Assembly: GCF_900104445.1 (NCBI RefSeq)
Contig: NZ_FNJI01000025.1
Location: 21,351-85,350, forward strand
Length of the DNA: 64,000 bases
Reading direction: 5' to 3'
Origin: Desulforhopalus singaporensis
GTDB lineage: Bacteria; Desulfobacterota; Desulfobulbia; Desulfobulbales; Desulfocapsaceae
Shown piece after piece: positions 34,904 to 43,892 of the stretch. Every line of letters starts with the position of its first letter. Position 1 is the stretch's first letter. Below the pieces are notes generated by a model. That model saw nothing but the letters and a program-made list of their open reading frames with translations, was not told the origin of the DNA and ran no database searches. A program made the translations under genes and the position numbers.

Positions 34904-35371
34904 ATGGAAAAGCAGATGATGGAAACGCTTGAGGGTATATACCAAAAGTGTGAAGCCAACGGGGACAACCTCATCACCGTTCTGCAGGAAGTTCAGCATG
35001 AATTCGGCTACATCCAGGAAGAGGTCGTGAACTGGTTCTCCGAGCGCACAAACATACCCGCCTCGAAGTATTATGGTGTAATTACGTTCTATTCCCAGTT
35101 CCACCAGAACCCACGAGGTAAGAATATCGTCACCGTATGTTGCGGAACGGTGTGCCACGTCAAGGGGGCGCCGCGCATCATCGCAAAAGTACGGGAGGAT
35201 CTCAAGCTCAAGGAAGATCAGGATACAACAAGGGATATGCTGTTTACCATGGAACGGGTCAACTGTGTTGGGGCCTGCAGTATCGCACCCGTCGTGCTGG
35301 TGAACGATAAGGTTCTCGGTAAGGTATCACCGGCAAGTATGGTGAAAAGTCTTAAAGAATATAAGGAATAG
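34904..35371 (+). CDS. NuoE-like [2Fe-2S] subunit of formate dehydrogenase
   Basis: Thioredoxin-fold ferredoxin subunit that relays electrons between the NuoF-like subunit and FdhA. The [2Fe-2S] ligands are C-x4-C in CCGTVCHVKGA and C-x3-C in NCVGACSIAPVV; helical LQEVQHEFGYIQ and ITFYSQFHQNPRGKN are family landmarks. I prefer the ATG at 34904 (155 residues), with GGAG seven bases upstream, over the ATG at 34892 that contains that box. It is four bases from the NuoF-like gene. The nuoE-nuoF-fdhA order marks a soluble NAD(P)-linked formate dehydrogenase and not respiratory complex I. Confidence 0.9.
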   Translation: MEKQMMETLEGIYQKCEANGDNLITVLQEVQHEFGYIQEEVVNWFSERTNIPASKYYGVITFYSQFHQNPRGKNIVTVCCGTVCHVKGAPRIIAKVREDLKLKEDQDTTRDMLFTMERVNCVGACSIAPVVLVNDKVLGKVSPASMVKSLKEYKE

Positions 35372-35374
35372 ACC

Positions 35375-37156
35375 ATGAGCAATGAAATAGTTGTCAATGT
35401 GTGCATGGGAACAGGTGGTATCGCCGCCGGCGGCAGCCAGGTAATGGAGGCGTTCATCAGTGAGCTGGAAGCCGCAGGTGTTGAAAACGCCACGGTAAAG
35501 GAAAAATGCCGGCTGCACAAGGTGGGATGCCGTGGTTTCTGTGCCAGAGACGTGCTGGTTGACATCACCATAAACGGTAATGTCTCCACGTACCAGTATA
35601 TCCAGGCGGACATGGTTCCCAAGCTGGTAAAAGAACATGTCGTTGGCGGGAAACCGGTCAGTGACTGGCTGGTCGGCGAGGATTATCACACCTTCCATGA
35701 CAATCAGACCAAGATCGTTCTGGCCGACCTCGGCAAGATAGATCCGGAGTCGATCGATGAATACCTGGCGGTTGACGGATACAAGGCGGCACAGAAGGTG
35801 CTGGACACCATGAGTCCCGCCGATGTAATCCAGACCATCAAGGATTCCGGGCTGCGAGGCAGGGGGGGCGGCGGTTTTCCGACAGGGGTGAAGTGGAGCT
35901 TCTGTGCCGCCAACGATTCCGATCAGTACTATATTATCTGTAACGCCGACGAAGGTGATCCCGGCGCCTTTATGGACCGTTCGATCATCGAGGGTAATCC
36001 CCACGCGGTTATCGAGGGGATGATCATCGGCGCCTACGCCATTGGTGCGTCGGTGGGATACATCTATATCCGTGCCGAATATCCGCTCGCGGTCGACCGT
36101 CTCAATATGGCGCTGAAGCAGGCGAAAGAAAAAGGGTATCTCGGCGAGAACCTGTTTGGCAGCGGATTTAATCTGCAGATTAAGGTCAAGCTTGGCGCCG
36201 GTGCCTTTGTCTGCGGTGAAGAGACCGCCCTTATCGCCTCGATTGAAGGTGAGCGGGGAATGCCGCGGGCCAAGCCGCCGTTTCCCGCCAACAAAGGACT
36301 CTGGGGGAAACCGACAATTATCAACAATGTCGAAACATTTGCCAATATCCCTCAGATCCTCAACAAAGGTGCCGACTGGTTTGCGTCGATCGGTTCCGAG
36401 AAGAGCAAGGGAACCAAGGTTATCGCCCTTACCGGTAAGATCAGGAATACCGGGCTTATCGAGATTCCGATGGGGATGCCGCTCAAGGATATCATCTTTA
36501 ACGTCGGCGGCGGTATTGAAGGCGACAAGCTCTTTAAGGCGGTTCAGACCGGCGGTCCTTCCGGCGGCTGCATTCCGCAGCAGCATATCGACCTGCCGGT
36601 CGACTATGAAGGACTCGCCTCGGTCGGGTCGATGATGGGGTCAGGCGGTATGGTCGTTCTTGACGAAACCGACTGTATGGTCAATATCTCTAAATTTTTC
36701 CTTGAGTTTACCCAAGCTGAATCGTGCGGCAAATGTGTTCCCTGCCGTCTTGGGACCAAGCGTCTGCTTGAGATCCTCACACGAATTGTTGACGGAGAGG
36801 GAAGAGAGGGGGATATAGAGCTGCTGCAGGAACTGGCGGAAGACGTGCGGGATTCAAGTCTTTGCGGGCTTGGTATGTCGGCGCCCAATCCGGTACTGAG
36901 CACCATCAAATATTTCCGTCATGAGTATGAAGCCCACATCAAACAGAAGAAGTGCCCGTCGAAGGTGTGCAATAAGCTGTTGACGTTCTTCATCAGGGAG
37001 GACATGTGTATCGGTTGCGGAATGTGTGCGCGAGCCTGTTCCGTAAAGGCCATATCCGGACAGGTGAAACAGCCCCATAAAATCGACAATTCGGTATGCA
37101 TCAAGTGCGGTGCCTGTTTTGATGCGTGTAAATTCAGCGCCGTGTTAAAGGAGTAG
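35375..37156 (+). CDS. NuoF-like NAD(P)/FMN subunit of formate dehydrogenase
   Basis: Flavoprotein that exchanges electrons with NAD(P). It has an N-terminal thioredoxin-like [2Fe-2S] domain (CRLHKVGCRGFCARDV near 40-55), an FMN/NADH-binding core (GLRGRGGGGFPTGVKW near 165; CNADEGDPGAFMDR near 190), a [4Fe-4S] motif SCGKCVPCRLGT near residue 450, and a C-terminal two-cluster ferredoxin domain (CIGCGMCARACS and CIKCGACFDACK). At 593 residues it matches the HndC/HylB type found with electron-bifurcating hydrogenases and formate dehydrogenases, so bifurcation with ferredoxin is possible but not provable here. Its TAG stop runs into the start region of fdhA. Confidence 0.92.
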   Translation: MSNEIVVNVCMGTGGIAAGGSQVMEAFISELEAAGVENATVKEKCRLHKVGCRGFCARDVLVDITINGNVSTYQYIQADMVPKLVKEHVVGGKPVSDWLVGEDYHTFHDNQTKIVLADLGKIDPESIDEYLAVDGYKAAQKVLDTMSPADVIQTIKDSGLRGRGGGGFPTGVKWSFCAANDSDQYYIICNADEGDPGAFMDRSIIEGNPHAVIEGMIIGAYAIGASVGYIYIRAEYPLAVDRLNMALKQAKEKGYLGENLFGSGFNLQIKVKLGAGAFVCGEETALIASIEGERGMPRAKPPFPANKGLWGKPTIINNVETFANIPQILNKGADWFASIGSEKSKGTKVIALTGKIRNTGLIEIPMGMPLKDIIFNVGGGIEGDKLFKAVQTGGPSGGCIPQQHIDLPVDYEGLASVGSMMGSGGMVVLDETDCMVNISKFFLEFTQAESCGKCVPCRLGTKRLLEILTRIVDGEGREGDIELLQELAEDVRDSSLCGLGMSAPNPVLSTIKYFRHEYEAHIKQKKCPSKVCNKLLTFFIREDMCIGCGMCARACSVKAISGQVKQPHKIDNSVCIKCGACFDACKFSAVLKE

Positions 37157-37161
37157 TGACC

Positions 37162-39843
37162 ATGATAACTGTGACCGTTGATGGAAGAGATGTAGAAGTT
37201 GCCGAAGGGACTACCGTGCTTGAAGCAGCAAAGAAGCTGGGGATAAATATCCCCACTCTTTGCCATGACGACAGGCTCAAGCCCTACGGCGCATGCAGGC
37301 TGTGTGTGGTGGAGATCGCCGGAATGCGAAAGCCGGTTACCTCCTGCACCACGCCTGCAACCGACAATATGATTGTCAAGACCCAGAGCGAACGGCTGTA
37401 CCGGCTTCGCCGGACGGCGGTCGAGCTGCTGCTGTCCGATCACCCCAACGACTGCATGACGTGTATCGGAACGGGCGACTGCAGACTCCAGGAACTTGCC
37501 TACCAGTACGGCATACGTGAAAACAGGTTCGCAGGGGAGATGCGGGATCACCACCGGATCGACAAGAACCCGTTCGTTGTCCGCCAGCAGAATAAATGCG
37601 TGATGTGCGGCCTGTGTGTGCGGGTGTGTGAGGAAGTACAGGGGGTGGGCGCCATCGGTTTTGCCGAGAGGGGCTTTGAAGCCAAGGTTATTCCTCCTTT
37701 CGGGAAAGACCTGGATTGTGAGTTCTGCGGCCAGTGTGTTTCGGTCTGTCCGACCGGCGCCCTCTCCGGGGCTATATGGGCCGGAAAAGCGCGGATGGAA
37801 GGTGTGGAAAAAACCGACACCACCTGTACCTACTGCGGGTGCGGGTGTAATTTGACACTTTCCTCCAATGGTGACCAGGTTATCCGCGTCACCTCCGATG
37901 CGAACAACCACAACCGGGGTTGGCTCTGTGTCAAGGGAAGATTCGGGTTCGATTTTATCAACAGCCCGGAAAGGCTGACCAGGCCGATGATAAGGCGGGA
38001 AAAAGGGGGAACCCTTGAACGGGTGAGCTGGGACGAAGCTCTTGATTTTGTCGCCGAACGCTTTACCAAGATCAAGAAAGAGTCTGGAGCCGACGCTATC
38101 GGCGGGCTCTGTTCCGCAAGATGTACCAACGAAGAAAACTATATTTTCCAGAAGATGATGCGTGCGGCGATCGGGACGAACAATATCGATCACTGCGCGA
38201 GATACTGACACAGTGCTACGGTGGCCGGTCTGGCCGCCAAATTCGGTTCAGGTGCAATGACCAACTCCGTCAAGGAGATTGCAGAAAACGACGCACTGTT
38301 TGTTATCGGCTCCAATACCACGGAAAACCACCCGATTATCGGGCTGAGGATGAAAGAGGCGGTGGCCAACGGGGCCAGGCTGATTGTTGCCGATCCGCGA
38401 AAAATTCCTCTGGTAAAACACGCCACCCTGTGGCTGAGGCATCGGCCGGGTACCGACGCCGTGCTGCTGAACTCAATCATGAACGTTATCCTGGCTGAAG
38501 GGCTGGAGGACAAGGCGTTTATTGACAGCAGGACCGAAGGGTATGAAGAGTTCGTCAAGTCCCTTGAGACTTTTACTCCGGAGTATGGTGAAGAAAAGAC
38601 CGGAGTACCGGCGGAAGATATCAAAAAAGCTGCGAGAATTTACGCAGAGGCAAAAAATGCCGGTATCTATTACGCCATGGGTATTACCCAGCACGTGATG
38701 GGCACCAACAATGTCAACGCGGTCGGAAACCTGGCGATGCTTACCGGAAATGTCGGCAAGCGGGCAGCCGGCGTCAATCCGCTGCGCGGTCAGAACAACG
38801 TTCAGGGTGCCTGTGACATGGGTGGGTTGCCCAATGTCTATCCGGGTTATCAGAACGTCGAAGATCCTGCGGTAAAAGAGAAATTCGAGAAGGCATGGAA
38901 CACCGAACTTCCCGCCAAGGCAGGACTCAAGGCTACGGAAATGACCGGCGCCATGATCGACGGCACTCTCAAGGGTCTGTACGTTTTCGGCGAAAATCCG
39001 GCTCTTTCCGATCCTAACACCTCTCATTCGGTGAAGGCGTTTAAGAACCTGGAGTTTCTCGTGGTCCAGGATATTTTCATGACCGAGACCGCGGCGCTGG
39101 CCGACGTGGTTCTGCCCGGCGTCTCTTTTGCTGAAAAGGATGGGACGTTCACCTCTTCGGAAAGAAGGGTGCAGCGGGTCCGTAAAGCTGTAAATCCGCC
39201 GGGACAGGCACAGTCGGATCTCGATATCATCAACCAGATCTACCAACGGATCGACGGCGGCAACAAAGATGATGTCCTCGATCCGGCCATGGTTTTTGAC
39301 GAGGTGGCGTCACTGTGGCCCGCAATCGCGGGGATCAACTACGAGAGAATCGAAAAGTGCGGTATCCAGTGGCCGTGTCCGGATGAAAAACACCCCGGCA
39401 CCGAGTTCTTGTTTGCTGAATCCTTCAATCGAAAAGACGGCAAGGCGCTTTTTACTCCGGTACCGTTTGTCGCTTCGGACGAGCTGCCGGACAAGGAATA
39501 TCCGTACGTGCTCACCACCGGCAGGGAGTTGTTCCACTACCACACCGGTACCATGACCAGGAGATCCAGCGGACTCAATGCGATCGCACCGGAGGCGTTT
39601 GTTGAAGTCAATCCGGCCGACGCTGAAATCCTTGGGGTGGCCGATGGGCAAAAACTGACCGTCAGCTCAAGAAGAGGTCAGATCAAGGTCAAGGCCAAGG
39701 TGAGTAATATTGTGCCGCAAAATGTTGTTTTCATTCCATTTCATTACCGAGAGGCCGCAGCGAACCTGCTGACCAGCGACGCCATGGATCCGGTTTGCAA
39801 GATAATGGAAGCGAAGGTATGTGCGGTAAGACTGGAGAAGTAG
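37162..39843 (+). CDS. fdhA: Selenocysteine formate dehydrogenase, catalytic subunit (read through UGA at 38206)
   Basis: Mo/W-bis-pterin formate dehydrogenase, 893 residues when the in-frame TGA (38206-38208) is read as selenocysteine (residue 349). The sequence around it, NIDHCARY-Sec-HSATVAG, is the hallmark active site with Sec followed by the essential His. The N-terminus resembles NuoG/HydA: [2Fe-2S] (GACRLC, TSCTTP), a His-ligated cluster (HPNDCMTCIGTGDC), two [4Fe-4S] (CVMCGLCVRVCEE, CEFCGQCVSVCP), then the pterin-proximal cluster CTYCGCGC. The C-terminal half has the MopB folds and ends with the dinucleotide-binding domain. I chose the ATG at 37162 (AGGAG eight bases upstream) over the GTG at 37156. 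It converts CO2 and formate at the head of the methyl branch, with NuoE/NuoF-like partners. Confidence 0.95.
38206..38240 (+). promoter_or_regulatory. Bacterial SECIS element of fdhA
   Basis: Immediately after UGA, GGTGGC (38220-38225) pairs with GCCGCC (38233-38238), with one G-U pair, around the loop CGGTCTG. The GGUCUG loop and its start 18 bases after the UGA are the same as I recall for the E. coli fdhF SECIS recognised by SelB. Confidence 0.85.
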
Positions 39844-39879
39844 TACTGGCATTTATCCTGTACAGGATTTAATGTTTAC

Positions 39880-39915
39880 AACGGGAAGTTGAGAAAATCT
39901 CAGCTTCCCGTTTTC
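39880..39915 (+). terminator. Terminator of the formate dehydrogenase operon
   Basis: AACGGGAAG plus TTGAGA (39880-39894) pairs with TCTCA plus GCTTCCCGTT (39898-39912) and runs into TTTT. It ends nuoE-nuoF-fdhA and isolates the following two-gene unit. Confidence 0.85.
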
Positions 39916-39974
39916 GTCTCTTTAGCCGGAGGCTGCGGGTGCAGGATTTCAGCAATAATACCGGAGGATGTCCT

Positions 39975-40352
39975 ATGATTTCAATCCACACCAACGGGGA
40001 GAAAATCGCCGAATATGAGTCCTTGATATACATCCCTGATATTGCGGTGACGGAACCGGGATATATTAAGATGATTTCGGTAAAAGACAGCGCCAACGCC
40101 AAACACGAATACCACGCCATGGCGCAGATGGCATATTTCGAGTTTCAGGATGGGGAACTGGAAACTGAGGAGATCGAACAGGTGCTTATGGTTGAAACAG
40201 CAAAGGAACAAATTGAATTTCGTGACGGAATAATGCTCTGTCGAAAGGAAGACGGCGGGTTCAAGGTGTTGGTTCGTCCGAACGTGAACGTAAAAAAGAT
40301 ACTGGAAGCGGGATACCGGTACTGTACCCGATGGGTAAGGCTTGATATTTAA
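39975..40352 (+). CDS. Uncharacterised 125-residue protein paired with the DUF166 selenoprotein
   Basis: A small, mostly beta-strand, acidic protein: MISIHTNGEKIAEYESLIYI at the start, SVKDSANAKHEYHAMAQMAY in the middle and GFKVLVRPNVNVKKILEAGY near the end. It has only two cysteines and no recognised motif. I chose the ATG at 39975 with GGAGG seven bases upstream; an in-frame GTG at 39939 is possible but less likely. It ends 23 bases before the DUF166 gene on the same strand, so the two form a unit separated from fdhA by a terminator. Function unknown. Confidence 0.65.
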   Translation: MISIHTNGEKIAEYESLIYIPDIAVTEPGYIKMISVKDSANAKHEYHAMAQMAYFEFQDGELETEEIEQVLMVETAKEQIEFRDGIMLCRKEDGGFKVLVRPNVNVKKILEAGYRYCTRWVRLDI

Positions 40353-40375
40353 TTCTTCCGTGCAGGGGAAAAGTT

Positions 40376-41056
40376 GTGAGTGAATCCGACGAAAATCGCC
40401 GCCAGCACGTGTTGATTTTTCAACAAAACGGCAGCGGGAAACAAAAAATTGCAGGACTGGAAAAGTACGGAAAAGATAAATTTCGTCTTGAGATTGTCGA
40501 TATAGACGATGTTCTTCCCCCCGTCCTCGATGATACCAGTGACTATCTGCCGGCTGACATCTGTTGTGATCTGGTCCTTGATTTTCTAAAACACAGTGAT
40601 CTGTCGACCGATCTTGCGGCGCTGTGTGCCGGGAAAAACATCCCGATGATCGCCTCGGGCAAGAAAACAGTGGGCAGGGGGATAGTTACTCCGCCGACCT
40701 GATGCGGACTTCCAAGGCAGGTCGGCCTTGGCAGGTATGGTGAAGATTTTGGCGCTCCCGAGTTTGTGGTGGAGGCTGACGGCGGGATAATACGAAACGT
40801 TCGTGTCGTCCGCGGGGCTCCGTGCGGGGCAACGTGGGAAGCTGCGGCGAGGCTGATAGGTCATCCGGTGGACGACGCGGTACGGAAAATAGGGCTTGAA
40901 ACACAGTTTTACTGTTCTGCAGATCCTTCCGGGTGGGACCCGATCCACGGGAAAAGTCCTGTCCATTTTGCCGGAAAGATCCATTCGAGCCAATTGGCAA
41001 AAGCCATAGGCGAGATCATAACGTTGGTGGAACAGGCAGATGAGTCCGACGAATAA
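40376..41056 (+). CDS. DUF166-family protein, predicted selenoprotein (read through UGA at 40700)
   Basis: Two consecutive frames in the same register, separated only by TGA at 40700-40702, join into a 226-residue protein of the usual DUF166 length, with Sec at residue 109. Before the UGA: ADICCDLVLDFLKHSDLS and IPMIASGKKTVGRGIVTPPT. After it: CGLPRQ, YGEDFGAPEFVVEADGG, VRVVRGAPCGATWEAAARL, and FYCSADP...VHFAGKIH, which I recall as conserved DUF166 segments. The Sec falls at a Pro-Pro-Thr-Sec-Cys position where the family, as far as I remember, has a Cys-Cys pair. A canonical SECIS-like hairpin follows (separate entry). DUF166 proteins, found mostly in methanogenic archaea, have sometimes been labelled thymidylate synthase without support; the function is unknown. 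GTG start with an AGGGGA box. It lies between formate dehydrogenase and rubrerythrin. Confidence 0.8.
40700..40731 (+). promoter_or_regulatory. Predicted SECIS element of the DUF166 gene
   Basis: CCAAGGC (40712-40718) pairs perfectly with GCCTTGG (40725-40731); the loop is AGGTCG. The GGUC of the loop begins 17 bases after the UGA (18 in fdhA of this window). Stem, loop sequence and spacing agree with SelB-recognised bacterial SECIS elements. Confidence 0.75.
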
Positions 41057-41059
41057 AAA

Positions 41060-41094
41060 ACAAAGCATTTGTCTGTGTTGACAAATGCATTGTT
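41060..41094. terminator. Terminator between DUF166 gene and rubrerythrin
   Basis: GCATTTGTC (41065-41073) pairs with GACAAATGC (41080-41088), flanked by A-rich sequence on the left and TTGTT on the right. It can serve both convergent genes. Confidence 0.65.
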
Positions 41095-41097
41095 CTG

Positions 41098-41673
41098 TCA
41101 CCAGTTTTTCTTGAGAATCTCGAAATAGCCCGGCGGTTTTACACAGGCCGGGCATTTGTCAGGCGGTGTCTTGCCATGATGGAGATAGCCGCAGCTGAGG
41201 CATTTCCAGGTTACCACCGATTCTTTTTGAAATGTTTTACCGGTTGCGAGATTTTCCGCCAGCTCGCGAAACATTATCTCGTGGTTTTTTTCCGATACGT
41301 TAATGGCATTGAAGGTATCGGCCGCTCTGGCAAAGCCTTCGGCCTCGGCAACCTCGGCGAAAACAGCGTACATCTCGTCATGAACGTACAGCTCCAGCGC
41401 CGCTGACGCGATCAGGTTGCTCCTGGTGTCCTTGATCACTCCCGCGGGAAAGGCGCCCGTTATAGTAAGTTCGCCCCCGTTGAAAAAATTAAAAAAGCGC
41501 AGGGCATGTTCATATTCCTGGGCCGCCGTCTCGTCGAAAAGCCGCCCGATCTGGATCAGCCCCTCGTCGTGGGCGCGGGTGGCGAAAAAGTTGTAGCGTG
41601 TACGGGCCTGGGCTTCTGCCGAGTAAGAAAGCAGCAGGTTATGGGCTGTCCTGCTTTCACGGAATTTTCCCAT
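41098..41673 (-). CDS. Rubrerythrin
   Basis: Non-haem di-iron peroxidase that detoxifies hydrogen peroxide in anaerobes. The ferritin-like domain carries the ligand motifs SAEAQARTRYNFF, AAQEYEHALRFF, EVAEAEGFARAA and SEKNHEIMFRELA. The C-terminal rubredoxin-like domain is WKCLSCGYLHHG and DKCPACVKPPGYFEIL. It is 191 residues, normal. A GGAG box is eight bases before the ATG. It is followed on the same strand, after 12 bases upstream, by a ferredoxin gene, so the order of transcription is ferredoxin then rubrerythrin. Confidence 0.95.
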   Translation of the reverse strand: MGKFRESRTAHNLLLSYSAEAQARTRYNFFATRAHDEGLIQIGRLFDETAAQEYEHALRFFNFFNGGELTITGAFPAGVIKDTRSNLIASAALELYVHDEMYAVFAEVAEAEGFARAADTFNAINVSEKNHEIMFRELAENLATGKTFQKESVVTWKCLSCGYLHHGKTPPDKCPACVKPPGYFEILKKNW

Positions 41674-41685
41674 CGCTGATCTCCG

Positions 41686-41880
41686 CTATTCTTCTTCTAT
41701 TATGATGGCATCGGCGCCGCACTCCGCCGCGGCCTGGCGGACGACATCTTGAAGATGCTCCGGGATCATGTCGTATTTGACGATGGAAAGGAGCTGATCC
41801 TCATCATATTCGAACACTTCCGGGCAGAGTTTGTTACAGTTCCTGTCTCCCATGCATTGACTGGTGATGGTCACTTTCAT
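41686..41880 (-). CDS. Small ferredoxin (single-cluster, Fer4_13 type)
   Basis: 64-residue ferredoxin with one [4Fe-4S] or [3Fe-4S] cluster. The ligand set is CMGDRNCNKLCPEVF plus a distal Cys in AAAECGADAI. It probably donates electrons to the rubrerythrin encoded 12 bases downstream, with which it forms an operon. A GGGAG box precedes the ATG. Confidence 0.85.
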   Translation of the reverse strand: MKVTITSQCMGDRNCNKLCPEVFEYDEDQLLSIVKYDMIPEHLQDVVRQAAAECGADAIIIEEE

Positions 41881-41983
41881 TGCGTTTCTCCCTGGTTAAT
41901 TGAGTAGTTGAGTTCCTGCCTGCACCCTTTAGATTGCAAGTAGGCCCGATTGTGCCAGAAGTGTCGCCAATGCGTCTGACGAA

Positions 41984-42874
41984 TTATCGGCTCAAATCGG
42001 CTGACGCTTTGGGAACCGTGTACGGCGGCTGGAGATATTCGAGAACCTTCGCTGTTTTGTGCCAGCCGCTTTGTTGAAACAGTTTGGAGAAATTGATACC
42101 TATCCCGACATAGAAAGATCGTGTCCGGTCATCATCGTTGTCGGTATAACCTCTGGTGTAGTATCCTCCGTGAAGTTCGAGATAGTCGAATATGTTATTG
42201 GAAATATAATCGAATCCCGCCGGTTTGACCACAATCGAATAAAAAATATTGGAATAATCGGTGATAAAGCCATCGATAGCCTCGTTGAAGACATATTCGA
42301 TTCTGAAGTCTATTTTTCGATCGAGCCCAGGCCACCGATGCATAACCGCAGAAGCCAGCACCCCGAAACTGTTCATGACGATATCCTCCCACGCGAACCC
42401 CTGGGTTTCACTGGTAGCGTCCATGAGTTCCATGGCGGTGACGATGGTCCATGAAGAAACCAGGGCAAGCCGGTTTGCCCGATCCTGGTCATATTCCCAG
42501 CTTTTATATAGCGCCGAGAGTCCGTCTGCGAGCGCATAGGAAATCCAGAAATGGCCGACTTTATCTGCGCCGCCGTATTTGGTGTCCTGTTCGAACCAAC
42601 CCTCATTGGCGTTGTACCACCCGATCGATCCATAGTCCCACTCTGACATACCCCACAGGCCGATAACCGAGGCTGCGGCGATATTGGTGTAGAGCAGTTT
42701 TTTTTCTTTATCCAGGTCGGTCCACCAGTTGCGACCGTTGGGGCAGGGGGCCGAGGTGGCGGGGTGCGCCGGCTTTTCTTCTGGGTGGTGGCTGACATCG
42801 GAAGCCGGCAGAGGTGCGACACAAATCAGGGTGGCAACGACAATGGTAGTTATTATACTAGCATTTACCTTCAT
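41984..42874 (-). CDS. DUF2279-like exported protein
   Basis: A 296-residue protein with an N-terminal signal or anchor helix (MKVNASIITTIVVATLICVA) and a Pro/His-rich linker. The segments DKVGHFWISYALADGLSALY and AMELMDATSETQGFAWEDIVMN are typical of DUF2279/YfiM-like envelope proteins. The C-terminal third (LHGGYYTRGYTDNDDD, FYVGIGINFSKLF) looks beta-rich, possibly outer-membrane associated. I set the start at 42874 so that the signal helix is N-terminal; the frame is open 40 codons further upstream. The longer form would overlap the divergent DUF3786 gene region. Function unknown. Confidence 0.65.
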   Translation of the reverse strand: MKVNASIITTIVVATLICVAPLPASDVSHHPEEKPAHPATSAPCPNGRNWWTDLDKEKKLLYTNIAAASVIGLWGMSEWDYGSIGWYNANEGWFEQDTKYGGADKVGHFWISYALADGLSALYKSWEYDQDRANRLALVSSWTIVTAMELMDATSETQGFAWEDIVMNSFGVLASAVMHRWPGLDRKIDFRIEYVFNEAIDGFITDYSNIFYSIVVKPAGFDYISNNIFDYLELHGGYYTRGYTDNDDDRTRSFYVGIGINFSKLFQQSGWHKTAKVLEYLQPPYTVPKASADLSR

Positions 42875-43045
42875 GGGGACGCCGGAATTTTCGTGTTGTC
42901 GGGGAAAATATGGCCATGAAACCATTACACCAACATTGTAGCATAGATATGGTATGATACAAAAGCCGGCATGACCCGGTGGCGGAATTTTCATACCATT
43001 ATGGCAAATTCATTGAGTGCGGATAAGAGTGTTGCGGAGGAGAGG

Positions 43046-43846
43046 ATGGTTGCAGTGAAAAATGTGATGGAAATCTTTGTCGAACTTGATAAATCCAATT
43101 GCAGGCTGTGCGGGGAAAAGACCTGCCTCGCTTTTGCCGGTGCCGTCTTCAAGAGTAGCCGCAAGCTTGAAGAATGCCCAAGGCTTCACCCCAGCGTCAT
43201 CAGAAAATACCAGGACAGCAGGTACGGCAGCAACGTCGAGGAGCGGCGGGATGAGCACCTGGAAATGGCGCTGGAAGAGGTGTTAAAGCTTGATTTTACC
43301 GAGACCTCCGTCCGCATCGGGGGACTGGTCAGGGACGGTATCCTCTATTTCAATGTTCTCGGCAAAAGGTTCGGTCTGACAAAAGACGGCCGCTTCCTGA
43401 CCGATCTGCATATCAATCCATGGGTGATGGCGCCGCTGTTAACCTATCTTTGCTCCTGCCGGGGGAAACAACCCTCGGGGGAATGGATTTCGTTTCGGGA
43501 AATTCCCAACGGCCAAGAAAAGTATAATCTTTTTAAAAAAAGAACCGAGGACGTCCTCAAGGGTTTGGGAGATAAGTACCCGGATTTTTTCAGTGACGTG
43601 GTACAGATGTTTGACGGAAGGGAAGTTGAAGAACAGTTTGCTTCAGACGTCTCGGTGGTCCTGTATCCTTTCCCCCTGGTGCCCTTGATGATCTGTTACT
43701 GGATGCCCGAAGAAGGCATGGGGTCGAAACTGAACCTGTTTTTTGATTCGACCATAGGGGAAAATCTTGGCGTTGACGCGGCCTTTTCCATAGGTGCAGG
43801 GTTGGCGCAGATGTTCGAGAAACTGGCAAATCAACACGCATTCTGA
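43046..43846 (+). CDS. DUF3786 protein with an AcsC-type Fe-S domain
   Basis: N-terminal residues ~10-50 carry NCRLCGEKTCLAFAGAVF with a fourth cysteine in LEECPRL, the same spacing as the cluster domain of AcsC (NCKECGVPTCLAFA ... CPYV). The rest (about 70-266) is a DUF3786 domain with FNVLGKRFGLTKDGRF, APLLTYLCSCRG and a C-terminal VVLYPFPLVPLMICYWMPEE. I chose the ATG at 43046, where GGAGGAGAGG ends right before the codon; 25 more codons are open upstream. It is 266 residues. The fusion suggests electron transfer to, or mimicry of, the corrinoid protein. This is inference. Confidence 0.78.
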   Translation: MVAVKNVMEIFVELDKSNCRLCGEKTCLAFAGAVFKSSRKLEECPRLHPSVIRKYQDSRYGSNVEERRDEHLEMALEEVLKLDFTETSVRIGGLVRDGILYFNVLGKRFGLTKDGRFLTDLHINPWVMAPLLTYLCSCRGKQPSGEWISFREIPNGQEKYNLFKKRTEDVLKGLGDKYPDFFSDVVQMFDGREVEEQFASDVSVVLYPFPLVPLMICYWMPEEGMGSKLNLFFDSTIGENLGVDAAFSIGAGLAQMFEKLANQHAF

Positions 43847-43892
43847 TCTTTTGTCGGCAAGGTTTATGCCGGGAGATCGCTGGGAGTCGTCA

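Noticed and set aside
38206..38221. fdhA split into two genes or a pseudogene by TGA
   Set aside because: The flanking residues are the conserved selenocysteine active site and a SECIS hairpin follows.
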